From contig JAJFHX010000013.1 in assembly GCA_021775425.1 (NCBI GenBank), positions 35,910-99,909 of the forward strand: a stretch of DNA of 64,000 nucleotides. The letters are read 5' to 3'. The DNA is from Hyphomicrobiales bacterium (GTDB taxonomy: Bacteria > Pseudomonadota > Alphaproteobacteria > Rhizobiales > HXMU1428-3). Positions 39,706-47,199 of this stretch are shown piece by piece; the stretch's first letter is position 1, and every line of letters starts with the position of its first letter. The notes under the pieces were generated by a model. It was not told the origin of the DNA. It saw only the letters and a program-made list of their open reading frames with translations, and did no database searches. Made by a program: the position numbers and the translations under genes.

Positions 39706-39949
39706 GTTGGAGAAGCTGCCTTTGCGGGCGTTTTAAAATACAGTCTATAAAATGAAAAGGCGTTAAAAAAGCAAGCGCTCTGAAGCACTATCACGAATTC
39801 TTTTCGAAACACATTTGATGCATCACAAATAAAACAATTTACCAAAAATTAACAATAAAAGGTGACTAATGGTTGAAACAACCAGATAGCGAACCCGATT
39901 AGTTCAGGCGTAACAGGTTCAGGTGCTAAAAAGCCCGGGAGCAATTGCC

Positions 39950-40177
39950 GTGACGACGATACTCGCCTTGAATAGTTCCAAGTTTAAAGAAATGTATAAG
40001 AAAAAACAGAGCCTTAGCGCAAGCGCTGATGTTTTAAATGTTAATTCGCAACATGATCGGCCATCTGCTGAAATTATAATTTATCCGGGCATTCGCCGTG
40101 AACGTCTTCATGTTACGGATAGTGAGTTTGAGCCGGGTACAGATCTTTATTCAGTAAAATTGACGCATAACAACTAA
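39950..40177 (+). CDS. Possible 75-residue hypothetical protein
   Basis: A short frame with a GTG start and GGGAG nine bases upstream. It contains SKFKEMYKKKQSLSASADVL and PSAEIIIYPGIRRERL. The EIIIYPGIRxER string resembles short conserved tracts in small unnamed alphaproteobacterial proteins, which raises its odds. Function unknown; weak call. Confidence 0.45.
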   Translation: MTTILALNSSKFKEMYKKKQSLSASADVLNVNSQHDRPSAEIIIYPGIRRERLHVTDSEFEPGTDLYSVKLTHNN

Positions 40178-40348
40178 AAAATCTATCCAGTCCCTTTGGA
40201 TGTAACAACTGGCGTTGAAAATTTGTACCAGATTTAAGTAGAGACAAAGCTGGAGGGGGCACCTCAGGTTTAAGGCGTAACTAGTCAATCAGTTTTCTAC
40301 CACTTTTCAATATTCTATAACCATGCAAATCCGGGCAAGCTCTCAAAA

Positions 40349-41095
40349 ATGACAAGAACTATCAACAAACTAGTCTGCCCGGCATTAACGGTTCTCCTCG
40401 TCGTATCCGGTCAGATGCTGCTTTCCGCATGTTCAATGAAGGATGATTTTGGTCGCATTCAGAATTCTCAGCTGCGTGAAAACGCGGGAGATGTCGTCGG
40501 CTCAATTCAGGAACATACCGGTCTCTTTTCAAGAGATGCCGCCTATCACATACCGTTCACCGGGGACGAAATCAGATTAAGAAGAACGCTTAAACATTTC
40601 TCCAGGTCATTTTTCAAAAAACCAACTTTACGAAGACCTCTAAAAACCCAGACTTTCCCCGCGCACAGAACCGCGGAAAGTTTCAGAGAATACATCATCC
40701 ATAACATCCGGTCAGATATGAGGCGTCTGTCCCATTTTGATGAAGCGGTTGAAGCCGTGATACGCCAGGACATGCAGCGCTATGAAGTGGTCGCATCAAG
40801 TTTTGATGTGAAGGAAAATGACAGCCGCTTCATCCGTGTTCGAATAAGAGAGAACCGGGCCGTCACCATGCGCATTATGAAACTGATAGACAGACGCATC
40901 GCAGATTATGATCAGGCCATTGAATATGCCGGGCTGCAATATCCAAGAGATAAACTGAGACCCCTGCACCCGGCCATGGAAAAATTACGCGCCAGAAACG
41001 GGGTTCTGAAAGCGCAGTTTGAAAGCTATGTATTCAGCCATAGCGCAAAAGGCCAGCTCAACCAGTTTGATGATTATCAGCGCAGTCGGCGTTAA
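40349..41095 (+). CDS. Lipoprotein of unknown function
   Basis: A 248-residue protein with a lipoprotein signal ending in LLSAC (Cys28). The mature part is rich in arginine and predicted helix, with a coiled tendency around 110-200 (ESFREYIIHNIRSDMRRL, RENRAVTMRIMKLIDRRI). A helical periplasmic scaffold or adaptor is likely; I do not recognise the family. No strong ribosome binding site is visible. It converges with the DUF1254-like gene. Confidence 0.75.
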   Translation: MTRTINKLVCPALTVLLVVSGQMLLSACSMKDDFGRIQNSQLRENAGDVVGSIQEHTGLFSRDAAYHIPFTGDEIRLRRTLKHFSRSFFKKPTLRRPLKTQTFPAHRTAESFREYIIHNIRSDMRRLSHFDEAVEAVIRQDMQRYEVVASSFDVKENDSRFIRVRIRENRAVTMRIMKLIDRRIADYDQAIEYAGLQYPRDKLRPLHPAMEKLRARNGVLKAQFESYVFSHSAKGQLNQFDDYQRSRR

Positions 41096-41122
41096 ATCAC
41101 TGACCTGAAAATTCTTTAATAT

Positions 41123-41671
41123 TTAAGAGCGCCGCTCGGCTACCTGTTCGGGCAATTGCTCACATTTGGCTCGCTTTAGCATCTCCAGTGCTGAACTCTC
41201 AAGTACACCATTATCAATCGGCGCCCTGATCACCAGAATTCCCTCACTATCAGGAACTGTAATTGTCAGCGCTTCAATATTGCCTTTAATTTGTTCTGGG
41301 CCAAGTAGCAACAGGCTGCTTTCACGCCGCAAAAGGTCATACCCGTCAGCCGCATAGAAATTCTTTCCTTCAAGATCATAAATAGCGACAGACCAATAGC
41401 CGCGAAACAGTTCAAAATCAACCTGAACCGGCCCGCGTGTTATGTCATAGTGGCAGATGGCATATTTCACATCAGGGGCATGAAAATTCCATAATTTATT
41501 GGCCTCATCCAGCTGATCCACAAGGACCATCTGATTGGCCTGCGAATGATTAAGCAACCGCTTCCAGGCGTCATTTTCAGAAAGATAAGGAATGGACAGC
41601 ACAGCACAGAAATGAATGATCAGTGCGAGAATGGTCGTCGCTGCGGCCCATAAAACATACCGGTTATTCAT
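41123..41671 (-). CDS. DUF1254-type membrane-anchored protein
   Basis: A 182-residue protein with one N-terminal membrane helix at 8-27 and a DUF1254-like domain (KYAICHYDITRGPVQVDFELF, YWSVAIYDLEGKNFYAADG). In related genomes short DUF1254 and DUF1214 proteins are encoded side by side; here the two genes share one base at the stop/start. The biochemical role is unknown. Confidence 0.8.
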   Translation of the reverse strand: MNNRYVLWAAATTILALIIHFCAVLSIPYLSENDAWKRLLNHSQANQMVLVDQLDEANKLWNFHAPDVKYAICHYDITRGPVQVDFELFRGYWSVAIYDLEGKNFYAADGYDLLRRESSLLLLGPEQIKGNIEALTITVPDSEGILVIRAPIDNGVLESSALEMLKRAKCEQLPEQVAERRS

Positions 41672-42249
41672 CAGCAGGACACCCTCTTGATCAGTGGTAG
41701 CGGGACCTCACCATCAGCCTTTTCCTGTGCTTCACTTAATTGTTTGCGGTATAGCCGGTAAACCAGCACAAACGGCCCGTTATCTCCAACAGGCAGCCAG
41801 TTTTCAGGCTGGACTGTTTGTGAAAGATAAATTCTAAAACTGCCGTCAAATTTAATCATCGAGCTTGCAGCATTAAAACTGTAGCGGCCAAGCTCATTCT
41901 TGAAAACAGTACCCTTGTGGTCATAGGCGGCAATTGTCCACCACTTGGCAGAAACAGGCGGGCCTTCAACTCTGTAGGTGCAGCTTGTGTGCAGCCGTCT
42001 GTGCGCATTGTCATAAAGCGCATAGTAAGTTTGCGCAATTTGTGGCGGCATGGGCAGTTGGCCGGTCTTGGCGATATAGGCTCTGGTATAGGGGTCTGCA
42101 TCCATATGGCCGGCATTTTTCCAGCTTTTCCAGCCGTCAAACCTTTTGGCAGCGAGGCCTGACCCGGTGCTAAGCGAGAGTGCAGTCAGCCCCAGCCCGG
42201 CGACGATGGCAATCAGAATGTAAGTTACAAACCGCGTGAAAAATACCAT
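41671..42249 (-). CDS. DUF1214-type membrane-anchored protein
   Basis: A 192-residue protein with one N-terminal helix at about 7-28 and a DUF1214-like domain: NAHRRLHTSCTYRVEGPPV, AKWWTIAAYDHKGTVFKN and PENWLPVGDNGPFVLVYRLY. It precedes and overlaps the DUF1254-type gene and follows the penicillin-binding protein gene on the minus strand, so the three are probably one unit. The pair probably forms one complex in the periplasm. Confidence 0.83.
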   Translation of the reverse strand: MVFFTRFVTYILIAIVAGLGLTALSLSTGSGLAAKRFDGWKSWKNAGHMDADPYTRAYIAKTGQLPMPPQIAQTYYALYDNAHRRLHTSCTYRVEGPPVSAKWWTIAAYDHKGTVFKNELGRYSFNAASSMIKFDGSFRIYLSQTVQPENWLPVGDNGPFVLVYRLYRKQLSEAQEKADGEVPLPLIKRVSC

Positions 42250-42313
42250 ATTTGATTAGTTCTCTAGTTTATTGGATATTTAAAAAATTAGCCCACGTTA
42301 CGGAAAGGTCTTT

Positions 42314-44515
42314 TTAGTTTTGATTTTCAGCCACAGGAATTGGTTGTTTGCTGACTTTCAACTGAACCTGTTTCTTTTCAGCTTTTGGCGGGGCAACAGA
42401 GCCAAAACTTTCCTTCGCCTTTTGCATCAGTGCCGTGATTGAACCAAGCAGCTTAAAAGTCCTGTCTGGCATGCGCTGGTCTTTGTCTTCGTCAAAATTC
42501 GCATCTGGGTTGGCGGCTTTTAAAAGCGCCAGCCGCTTGCGTTCAGCCACTTGTACAGGGTGTAAGGGGATGCCCGGAATTTCAGCGATGTTCATCTCCC
42601 GGTGGGCCTTGGCCATATAATCGTGCCAGGTCTGCGCCGGTAAGCTGCCGCCTGTCACCCGGCCCGTTGGCTGGCTGTTATCATTGCCATACCAGACACC
42701 GGTCACATATTTGCCGGTAAAGCCGAGGAAAAAGGCATCTTTATAACCCTGACCTGTGCCGGTTTTACCGGCAGATGCGGTGAAATCAAGGATTGCCCGC
42801 CGACCGGTGCCGGCAGAAACCACCTTGCCAAGCATCTGGTTTAGCATGGCGATATGTTCGGGGTTAAAAATCTGCTGTGAAGGGGGCTCATCCTGTTTTC
42901 TGGAATAAAGTGTCTTCCCCTTAGAACTGCGAATTTCAACAATAGCGTAAGGACGAACGGACAGGCCGCCATTTGCAAATGTGGCATAGCCGCCCGTATG
43001 CTCAAGAAGAGAAAGCTCAGATGTACCAATCGGCATTGTACAGTTTGGACGAACTCCCTTTAGCCCGAGCTTAACTGTATTGGCGACGATATTCTTATGG
43101 CCAATTTTTTTAGCCAGCCATACAGGAATGGTGTTGATCGATTTGGCCAGAGCAACTTCAAGCGAGGTCGCCCCGCGATAGCGCCGGTTGTAGTTTTTCG
43201 GTGACCATCTGTTACAGACAACGGGAAAATCCACCACCCGGCTGTTGGGCTTAAACCCGGCCTCAATCGCCGTTAGATAAACATAGGGCTTAAATGTTGA
43301 GCCAGGCTGGCGTTTCGCATTGACGGCCCGGTTAAACTGGCTTTCACCATAATCCGTGCCGCCGACCATTGCTCGAACGGCACCTTCTGTTGACATTGAA
43401 ACAAGCGCCGCTTCAGAAACGCGTCTGGATTTTCGGTTCGGTAACAAAACATTAGAAACGGCTTCAACGGCAAATTGCTGCAATTCCATATCAATCGTTG
43501 TCTGAACAGTCAGGGACAGTTCCCCTTTGCCTTTGGCAAGGCGCTGGGTTTCATCAAACGCCCAATCAAGAAAATGCTCGGGGCTGTTGACATTTTCTGT
43601 CTGTTCAACAGGAATGGCCGGGTTAAGCCGGGCGCCATGCACTTGGCCTTCGGTCATAAAGCCGGCTTCAACCATATTATCAAGCACTTCATTCGCCCGT
43701 GCGCGGGAAGCTGGCAGGTTGGCGTGCGGTGAATATCGCGTTGGCGCTTTGAACATACCGGCCATCATCGCCCCTTCAGCAAGGGTAACTTCTCTGGCAG
43801 ATTTGCCAAAATAAAGCTGCGCGGCGGCCTCGGCGCCGTGCGCACCGCCGCCCATATAGGCCCGGTCGAGATAAAGCCTTAAAATTTCTTTCTTTTCATA
43901 ATGATTTTCAAGCCAGAGGGCGAGAAACGCCTCTTTGATTTTCCGGTCAAGAGTTCGCTCCGAAGAAAGAAACAACAGTTTCGCAAGCTGCTGTGAAAGC
44001 GAGCTGCCACCCTGTACAACGCCATTGGCGCGAGCGTTTTCAATAATCGCTCTGATCGTGCCGATGATATCAATACCAAAGTGGGTGTAAAATCGCCGGT
44101 CTTCAGTCGCCAGCACGGCTTTAATGAAATGGTCAGGCAATTCTTCAATCGGCACAGAAGCATCATGCAGAATGCCTCGGCGGCCAATTTCATTGCCATA
44201 TCTGTCAAGGAAGGTGACGCTGAGCTCACCGCGGGCCAGCCAGTCACCCTTTTCAATAATGCGCACGGAAGGAATGGCCAGCGCGGCCAGCACGATCAAC
44301 CCAGCAAGGCCGATGTTAAACCCTTCAGAGAGCATCTCATTAATCAGTTTGCGATAGCCGGTGAGGTGAAAGCGAGAAAAAAAGCTGGTATAGCCACGCC
44401 AGAGATTCTTGAACTTGCGCCAAATGTTAAACACACCTGAATCCAGCTTGGAATCAAGTGCGAGCAGGTTAATGGAGTGCTGCCGCTCTCCTTTTTTAAA
44501 CATCCATTCAGGCAC
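42314..44515 (-). CDS. Bifunctional class A penicillin-binding protein
   Basis: A 733-residue peptidoglycan synthase with a cytosolic N terminus, one membrane helix at about 66-85, a glycosyltransferase domain (Glu138 in EDRRFYTHFGID, GGSSLSQQLAKL) and a transpeptidase domain with Ser406-x-x-Lys409 (GSTFKP), SxN at 459-461 and KTG at 584-586. It makes glycan strands and cross-links them. It resembles PBP1A/PBP1C-type enzymes of Hyphomicrobiales. Start taken as GTG at 44515 with GGGATGA upstream; an ATG at 44503 is possible. Confidence 0.93.
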   Translation of the reverse strand: MPEWMFKKGERQHSINLLALDSKLDSGVFNIWRKFKNLWRGYTSFFSRFHLTGYRKLINEMLSEGFNIGLAGLIVLAALAIPSVRIIEKGDWLARGELSVTFLDRYGNEIGRRGILHDASVPIEELPDHFIKAVLATEDRRFYTHFGIDIIGTIRAIIENARANGVVQGGSSLSQQLAKLLFLSSERTLDRKIKEAFLALWLENHYEKKEILRLYLDRAYMGGGAHGAEAAAQLYFGKSAREVTLAEGAMMAGMFKAPTRYSPHANLPASRARANEVLDNMVEAGFMTEGQVHGARLNPAIPVEQTENVNSPEHFLDWAFDETQRLAKGKGELSLTVQTTIDMELQQFAVEAVSNVLLPNRKSRRVSEAALVSMSTEGAVRAMVGGTDYGESQFNRAVNAKRQPGSTFKPYVYLTAIEAGFKPNSRVVDFPVVCNRWSPKNYNRRYRGATSLEVALAKSINTIPVWLAKKIGHKNIVANTVKLGLKGVRPNCTMPIGTSELSLLEHTGGYATFANGGLSVRPYAIVEIRSSKGKTLYSRKQDEPPSQQIFNPEHIAMLNQMLGKVVSAGTGRRAILDFTASAGKTGTGQGYKDAFFLGFTGKYVTGVWYGNDNSQPTGRVTGGSLPAQTWHDYMAKAHREMNIAEIPGIPLHPVQVAERKRLALLKAANPDANFDEDKDQRMPDRTFKLLGSITALMQKAKESFGSVAPPKAEKKQVQLKVSKQPIPVAENQN

Positions 44516-44693
44516 AGCTGTTCATCCCATTGAAGATATGGTTATGTTACGCCTTGAATATGGCATTCTGGAGATAAAAACTCAATCAGATGCTCAGTCA
44601 AATGATGATTTATACCCGTGAGAAATCAGCCGGAACACACAAAAGTGAAAGAAAAACCGGGTTTGCTTAGATAAGCAGAGAGTTTGCCAATAG

Positions 44694-45155
44694 ATGCAGG
44701 ACGAATACTGGAAAAAGAAGTCATTGAAAGAGATGACAGAAGCCGAATGGGAAGGCCTGTGCGATGGGTGTGGCGCCTGTTGTCTGATTCAGCTAGAGGA
44801 TGAAGACACGGGCGAGCGGGTTTTTACTAAAGTCGCCTGTAAATTGCTGGATATTGGCATTTGCAAATGCAAGGACTACCAGAACCGCTTTGAAATCGTC
44901 GAAGGATGCAGCAAAGTCACCCCCGAGTTGCTGGAAACGGCAGACTGGCTACCGCCGACTTGTGCCTACAGGCTCATCTATGAAGGAAAACCGCTTTACT
45001 GGTGGCACCCGCTGGTATCAGGTGACCCGGAAACGGTGCATCAGTCAGGCGTTTCCATAAGAGGCTGGGCGAGAAGCGAAGAAGACATCACCAGCGACGA
45101 TGAAATTCAGGAGAAATACATGGCCCCGAATTTGTTTGCACGGTTTCGGGGGTGA
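44694..45155 (+). CDS. YcgN-family cysteine cluster protein
   Basis: A 153-residue protein of the YcgN/UPF0260 type. The cluster region CDGCGACCLIQLEDEDTG and the later ACKLLDIGICKCKDY hold seven cysteines, likely a metal or Fe-S site. The family is widespread and unexplained. It is divergent from the class A penicillin-binding protein, a common arrangement in related genomes. Confidence 0.88.
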   Translation: MQDEYWKKKSLKEMTEAEWEGLCDGCGACCLIQLEDEDTGERVFTKVACKLLDIGICKCKDYQNRFEIVEGCSKVTPELLETADWLPPTCAYRLIYEGKPLYWWHPLVSGDPETVHQSGVSIRGWARSEEDITSDDEIQEKYMAPNLFARFRG

Positions 45156-45259
45156 GGGAATAGCATTCAACAAAAATCAAAGCTTAGCAAATCGTTAATT
45201 TAATGAGGCAGAATCGCTACGTAAAAAATTAAAGCGATTCGACAGAATAGTTTAAAAAA

Positions 45260-45392
45260 TATAAAAAAGGGTGACGCAGTTACAGCTGCGGCACCCTTAA
45301 GACAACAGAGGTGATACCCCCAAGCTTGTCTGGTAACTTTTGTATCTTGGCGCGTTCTTGCCTAAAGTTCAAGCCAAAGGTATCACCCCATC
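45260..45392 (-). ncRNA. Candidate structured small RNA on the minus strand
   Basis: Two features point to a minus-strand RNA of about 130 bases. First, 45310-45387 folds as a long interrupted helix: GGTGATACC with GGTATCACC (9 bp), GCTTG with CAAGC, and AACTTT with AAAGTT. Second, 45267-45298 forms a hairpin (AAGGGTG/CACCCTT plus CGCAG/CTGCG) that on the minus strand is followed by a run of T, so it works as an intrinsic terminator only in that direction. No minus-strand gene lies upstream for 15 kb, so the terminator needs a local transcript. Alternatively the helix is the plus-strand leader of the 39-residue ORF. Family not recognised. Confidence 0.45.
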
Positions 45393-45413
45393 TCAATTGA
45401 AAGGAATATTGTG

Positions 45414-45533
45414 ATGGGAAAGACTAGGAAAATTGGCCGAAACGCCAAAACTGGCAAATTCACAACTGTGAAAAAAGCTATCGAATACAAAGACACTCAC
45501 ATTGTGGAGACTTTGAAAACTAAGAAAAATTAA
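45414..45533 (+). CDS. 39-residue basic protein
   Basis: A short frame coding MGKTRKIGRNAKTGKFTTVK followed by KAIEYKDTHIVETLKTKKN. It has AAAGGA 8 bases before the ATG and a strong terminator right after its stop, so it is a complete small gene. The pattern IGRxAKTGKFTxVKxA..xxxxxVETxK matches small unnamed proteins that I recall as common in alphaproteobacteria and phages. The structured region 27 bp upstream could control it or overlap it in antisense. Role unknown. Confidence 0.65.
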   Translation: MGKTRKIGRNAKTGKFTTVKKAIEYKDTHIVETLKTKKN

Positions 45534-45545
45534 CATTTTTTTTTG

Positions 45546-45582
45546 GACGCGCTGGCTTTTTTGTCTGGCGCGTCTTTTTTTC
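45546..45582 (+). terminator. Terminator of the 39-residue ORF
   Basis: GACGCGC (45546-45552) pairs with GCGCGTC (45568-45574), extended by a G-T pair, and is followed by seven T. Confidence 0.85.
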
Positions 45583-45654
45583 TTTAGGTTTAAGCTGGGT
45601 TATAAACATCCGCTTTAAAAGTTCATCGACTTTTTATTATGATTGGTGTTTGAA

Positions 45655-46146
45655 ATGCAAAATAATTCTACAGAAAACTATATAGCCGAAGAAGTTTATG
45701 CTGAAATTGGCAAGATCGCTGTTATATGGTCTAAAATAGAAACTAACATGGAATTCCTAATTCTGGATATCCAAGAGATAGCACACGAGTCAGGGCTAGT
45801 TATAACGTCTGAACTTTCCTACCGCCCCAAACATAATCTACTTCAGACGTTCATAAATGATAGCCTAGATAAAAAAAATCCTAAACATATTGAGGCATTT
45901 GAATTACTTAAAGATATTGATAAGGCTAACACAATACGAAATAAAGCACTACATCATATTTGGGGAGCGACATCAGACCCTTTAAAAACAACACGCATGA
46001 CTATTAGAGCTAAAGGAAAACTAGATTCTAGCATTATTACAATTGACTATGAGGAATTAATAAACACAACAGATTACCTTCTAGATGTTGGTAAAAAATT
46101 AGCAGCATTCCGCGAAAGTGATTGGCTTAGAAAAAATAGCGGTTAA
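45655..46146 (+). CDS. HEPN-like protein
   Basis: A 163-residue, AT-rich gene. The protein is helical and contains TIRNKALHHIW, which fits the RNxxxH motif of HEPN nucleases. The preceding helix (IGKIAVIWSKIETNMEFLIL) and the spacing match a family of unnamed HEPN-like proteins in which a first helix of this kind is followed by a basic loop and RN...H. HEPN proteins often cut RNA in toxin-antitoxin or anti-phage roles; no nucleotidyltransferase antitoxin is adjacent. Start at the ATG at 45655; no clear ribosome binding site. Confidence 0.6.
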   Translation: MQNNSTENYIAEEVYAEIGKIAVIWSKIETNMEFLILDIQEIAHESGLVITSELSYRPKHNLLQTFINDSLDKKNPKHIEAFELLKDIDKANTIRNKALHHIWGATSDPLKTTRMTIRAKGKLDSSIITIDYEELINTTDYLLDVGKKLAAFRESDWLRKNSG

Positions 46147-46275
46147 TGTACTTATGAAAGTCGGCCCACATTCATCATGTTCGAAATCATTTCAAACGTA
46201 ATATCATTTTCCACTAGTTAGTCACGCTTCATATATATAGGAACCGTTCTTTTGGTCATTACAAGCTAAAGAGTA

Positions 46276-46329
46276 AATTCCTAAAATAGGAATTAATATG
46301 TTGACACCGCCCCGGTGTTGGGTTATAAA
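46276..46329 (+). promoter_or_regulatory. Near-consensus sigma-70 promoter with two palindromes
   Basis: TTGACA at 46301-46306 and TATAAA at 46324-46329 are 17 bp apart. The perfect repeat ACACCG-CCC-CGGTGT (46304-46318) overlaps the -35 and spacer, and AATTCCTA-AAA-TAGGAATT (46276-46294) lies just upstream. This is the arrangement of a strong promoter under tight operator control. It points to the TerS-like gene 100 bp downstream or to a short RNA. Confidence 0.7.
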
Positions 46330-46384
46330 ACATCTACACTCAGAAAACTCCGCCAAATAAAACAGTTAAACAGTTAGTCACACC

Positions 46385-46427
46385 AAGCCAGCCCAAACAG
46401 ATACCCCTGTTAAGCTGGTTTTATTTT
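46385..46427 (+). terminator. Terminator-like hairpin between promoter and TerS-like gene
   Basis: AAGCCAGC (46385-46392) pairs with GCTGGTTT (46414-46421) with one G-T pair, and AACAG (46396-46400) with CTGTT (46407-46411). TTTTATTTTG follows, ending 7 bases before the ATG of the next gene. A transcript from the promoter upstream would stop after about 90 bases unless read through. Confidence 0.6.
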
Positions 46428-46433
46428 GCCTGT

Positions 46434-47000
46434 ATGCCAGCAAATAAAGAGAACGGCTCACTCATCGTCAAAACAAACACAGACAAGCCCGGCATCGACA
46501 CCACTTCGATAGACTGGGCCTCGATAGAAGCTGACTATCAAAACGCTGATCTCACAGTCAGCTCCATTTGTAAAAACCACGGCATCACCAGCTCAGCTCT
46601 TTATAAAGCGGCCAAAGCCAAAGGCTGGCCGTTGCGGTCACGACTGAAAACAAGAAAACATAAAACGCGGCAGTTAAAAGCGGGCCATGCATCTGAACAA
46701 ATGAACCCAACCAGCCCGATTGATGAGACACTGGAGTATATCACCATGGAACTCATGCACCGCATCCGCCAATCCAGCAGCAAAGCGGATGCTGACCACG
46801 ACAAAGACGCAAGAACGCTGTCTTCGCTAGTGCGCACATACGAAAAATTAAAAGACATCAGGACAGCAAACCCCGCGCCGACAAATAAAAACGAAGCTGC
46901 AACAAAGGATCAACAGACCCATCACAAGCCACAACAGGATGCGGACAGCCGCCGCAAGGAAATTGCGGCAAGCCTTGAAAAACTTATCAACGGGCTCTGA
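46434..47000 (+). CDS. TerS-like (terminase small subunit) DNA-binding protein
   Basis: A 188-residue protein. Residues 26-60 (SIDWASIEADYQNADLTVSS, then ICKNHGITSSALYKAAKAKGW) form a helix-turn-helix of the type found in small terminase or gene-transfer-agent gp1 proteins that recognise DNA for packaging. The second half (DKDARTLSSLVRTYEKLKDI, ending in REIAASLEKLI-like helix) is a coiled oligomerisation region typical of the same proteins. No ribosome binding site is visible and a terminator-like hairpin lies immediately upstream. Followed by what appears to be a truncated large terminase. Confidence 0.65.
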   Translation: MPANKENGSLIVKTNTDKPGIDTTSIDWASIEADYQNADLTVSSICKNHGITSSALYKAAKAKGWPLRSRLKTRKHKTRQLKAGHASEQMNPTSPIDETLEYITMELMHRIRQSSSKADADHDKDARTLSSLVRTYEKLKDIRTANPAPTNKNEAATKDQQTHHKPQQDADSRRKEIAASLEKLINGL

Positions 47001-47199
47001 GCAAACTGAAACCAATAACCAGCTATTTGAGTCATCAAAGCTAAATTCGTTTTTAAAGAGCCTGCCATTAAAAACGCTCGAGACTTTACAATATGACTGG
47101 CAGATCTGGGCGATAAGGTTTCTATTAAGGCTTATCCAAAAACAAACCTGCTCAGTTTGCGCTGGCCGGAAACAACTGTCAGGCCTCCACAGGATATAA
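46939..47199 (+). pseudogene. Possible truncated start of a terminase large subunit
   Basis: This frame overlaps the end of the TerS-like gene. Residues 33-58 read SSKLNSFLKSLPLKTLETLQ then YDWQIWA, which resembles the opening of large terminases of gene-transfer agents and related phages, where a DW.xWAR segment precedes the GGRGAGKT Walker A motif. After codon 58 (about 47112) the similarity ends and the frame stops without a Walker motif. I read this as a deletion junction joining the terminase start to the endolysin gene. The call rests on a short match from memory. Confidence 0.4.

Noticed and set aside
45267..45298. Plus-strand terminator of the YcgN-type gene
   Set aside because: The hairpin has no T run on the plus strand; the T run is on the minus strand only.
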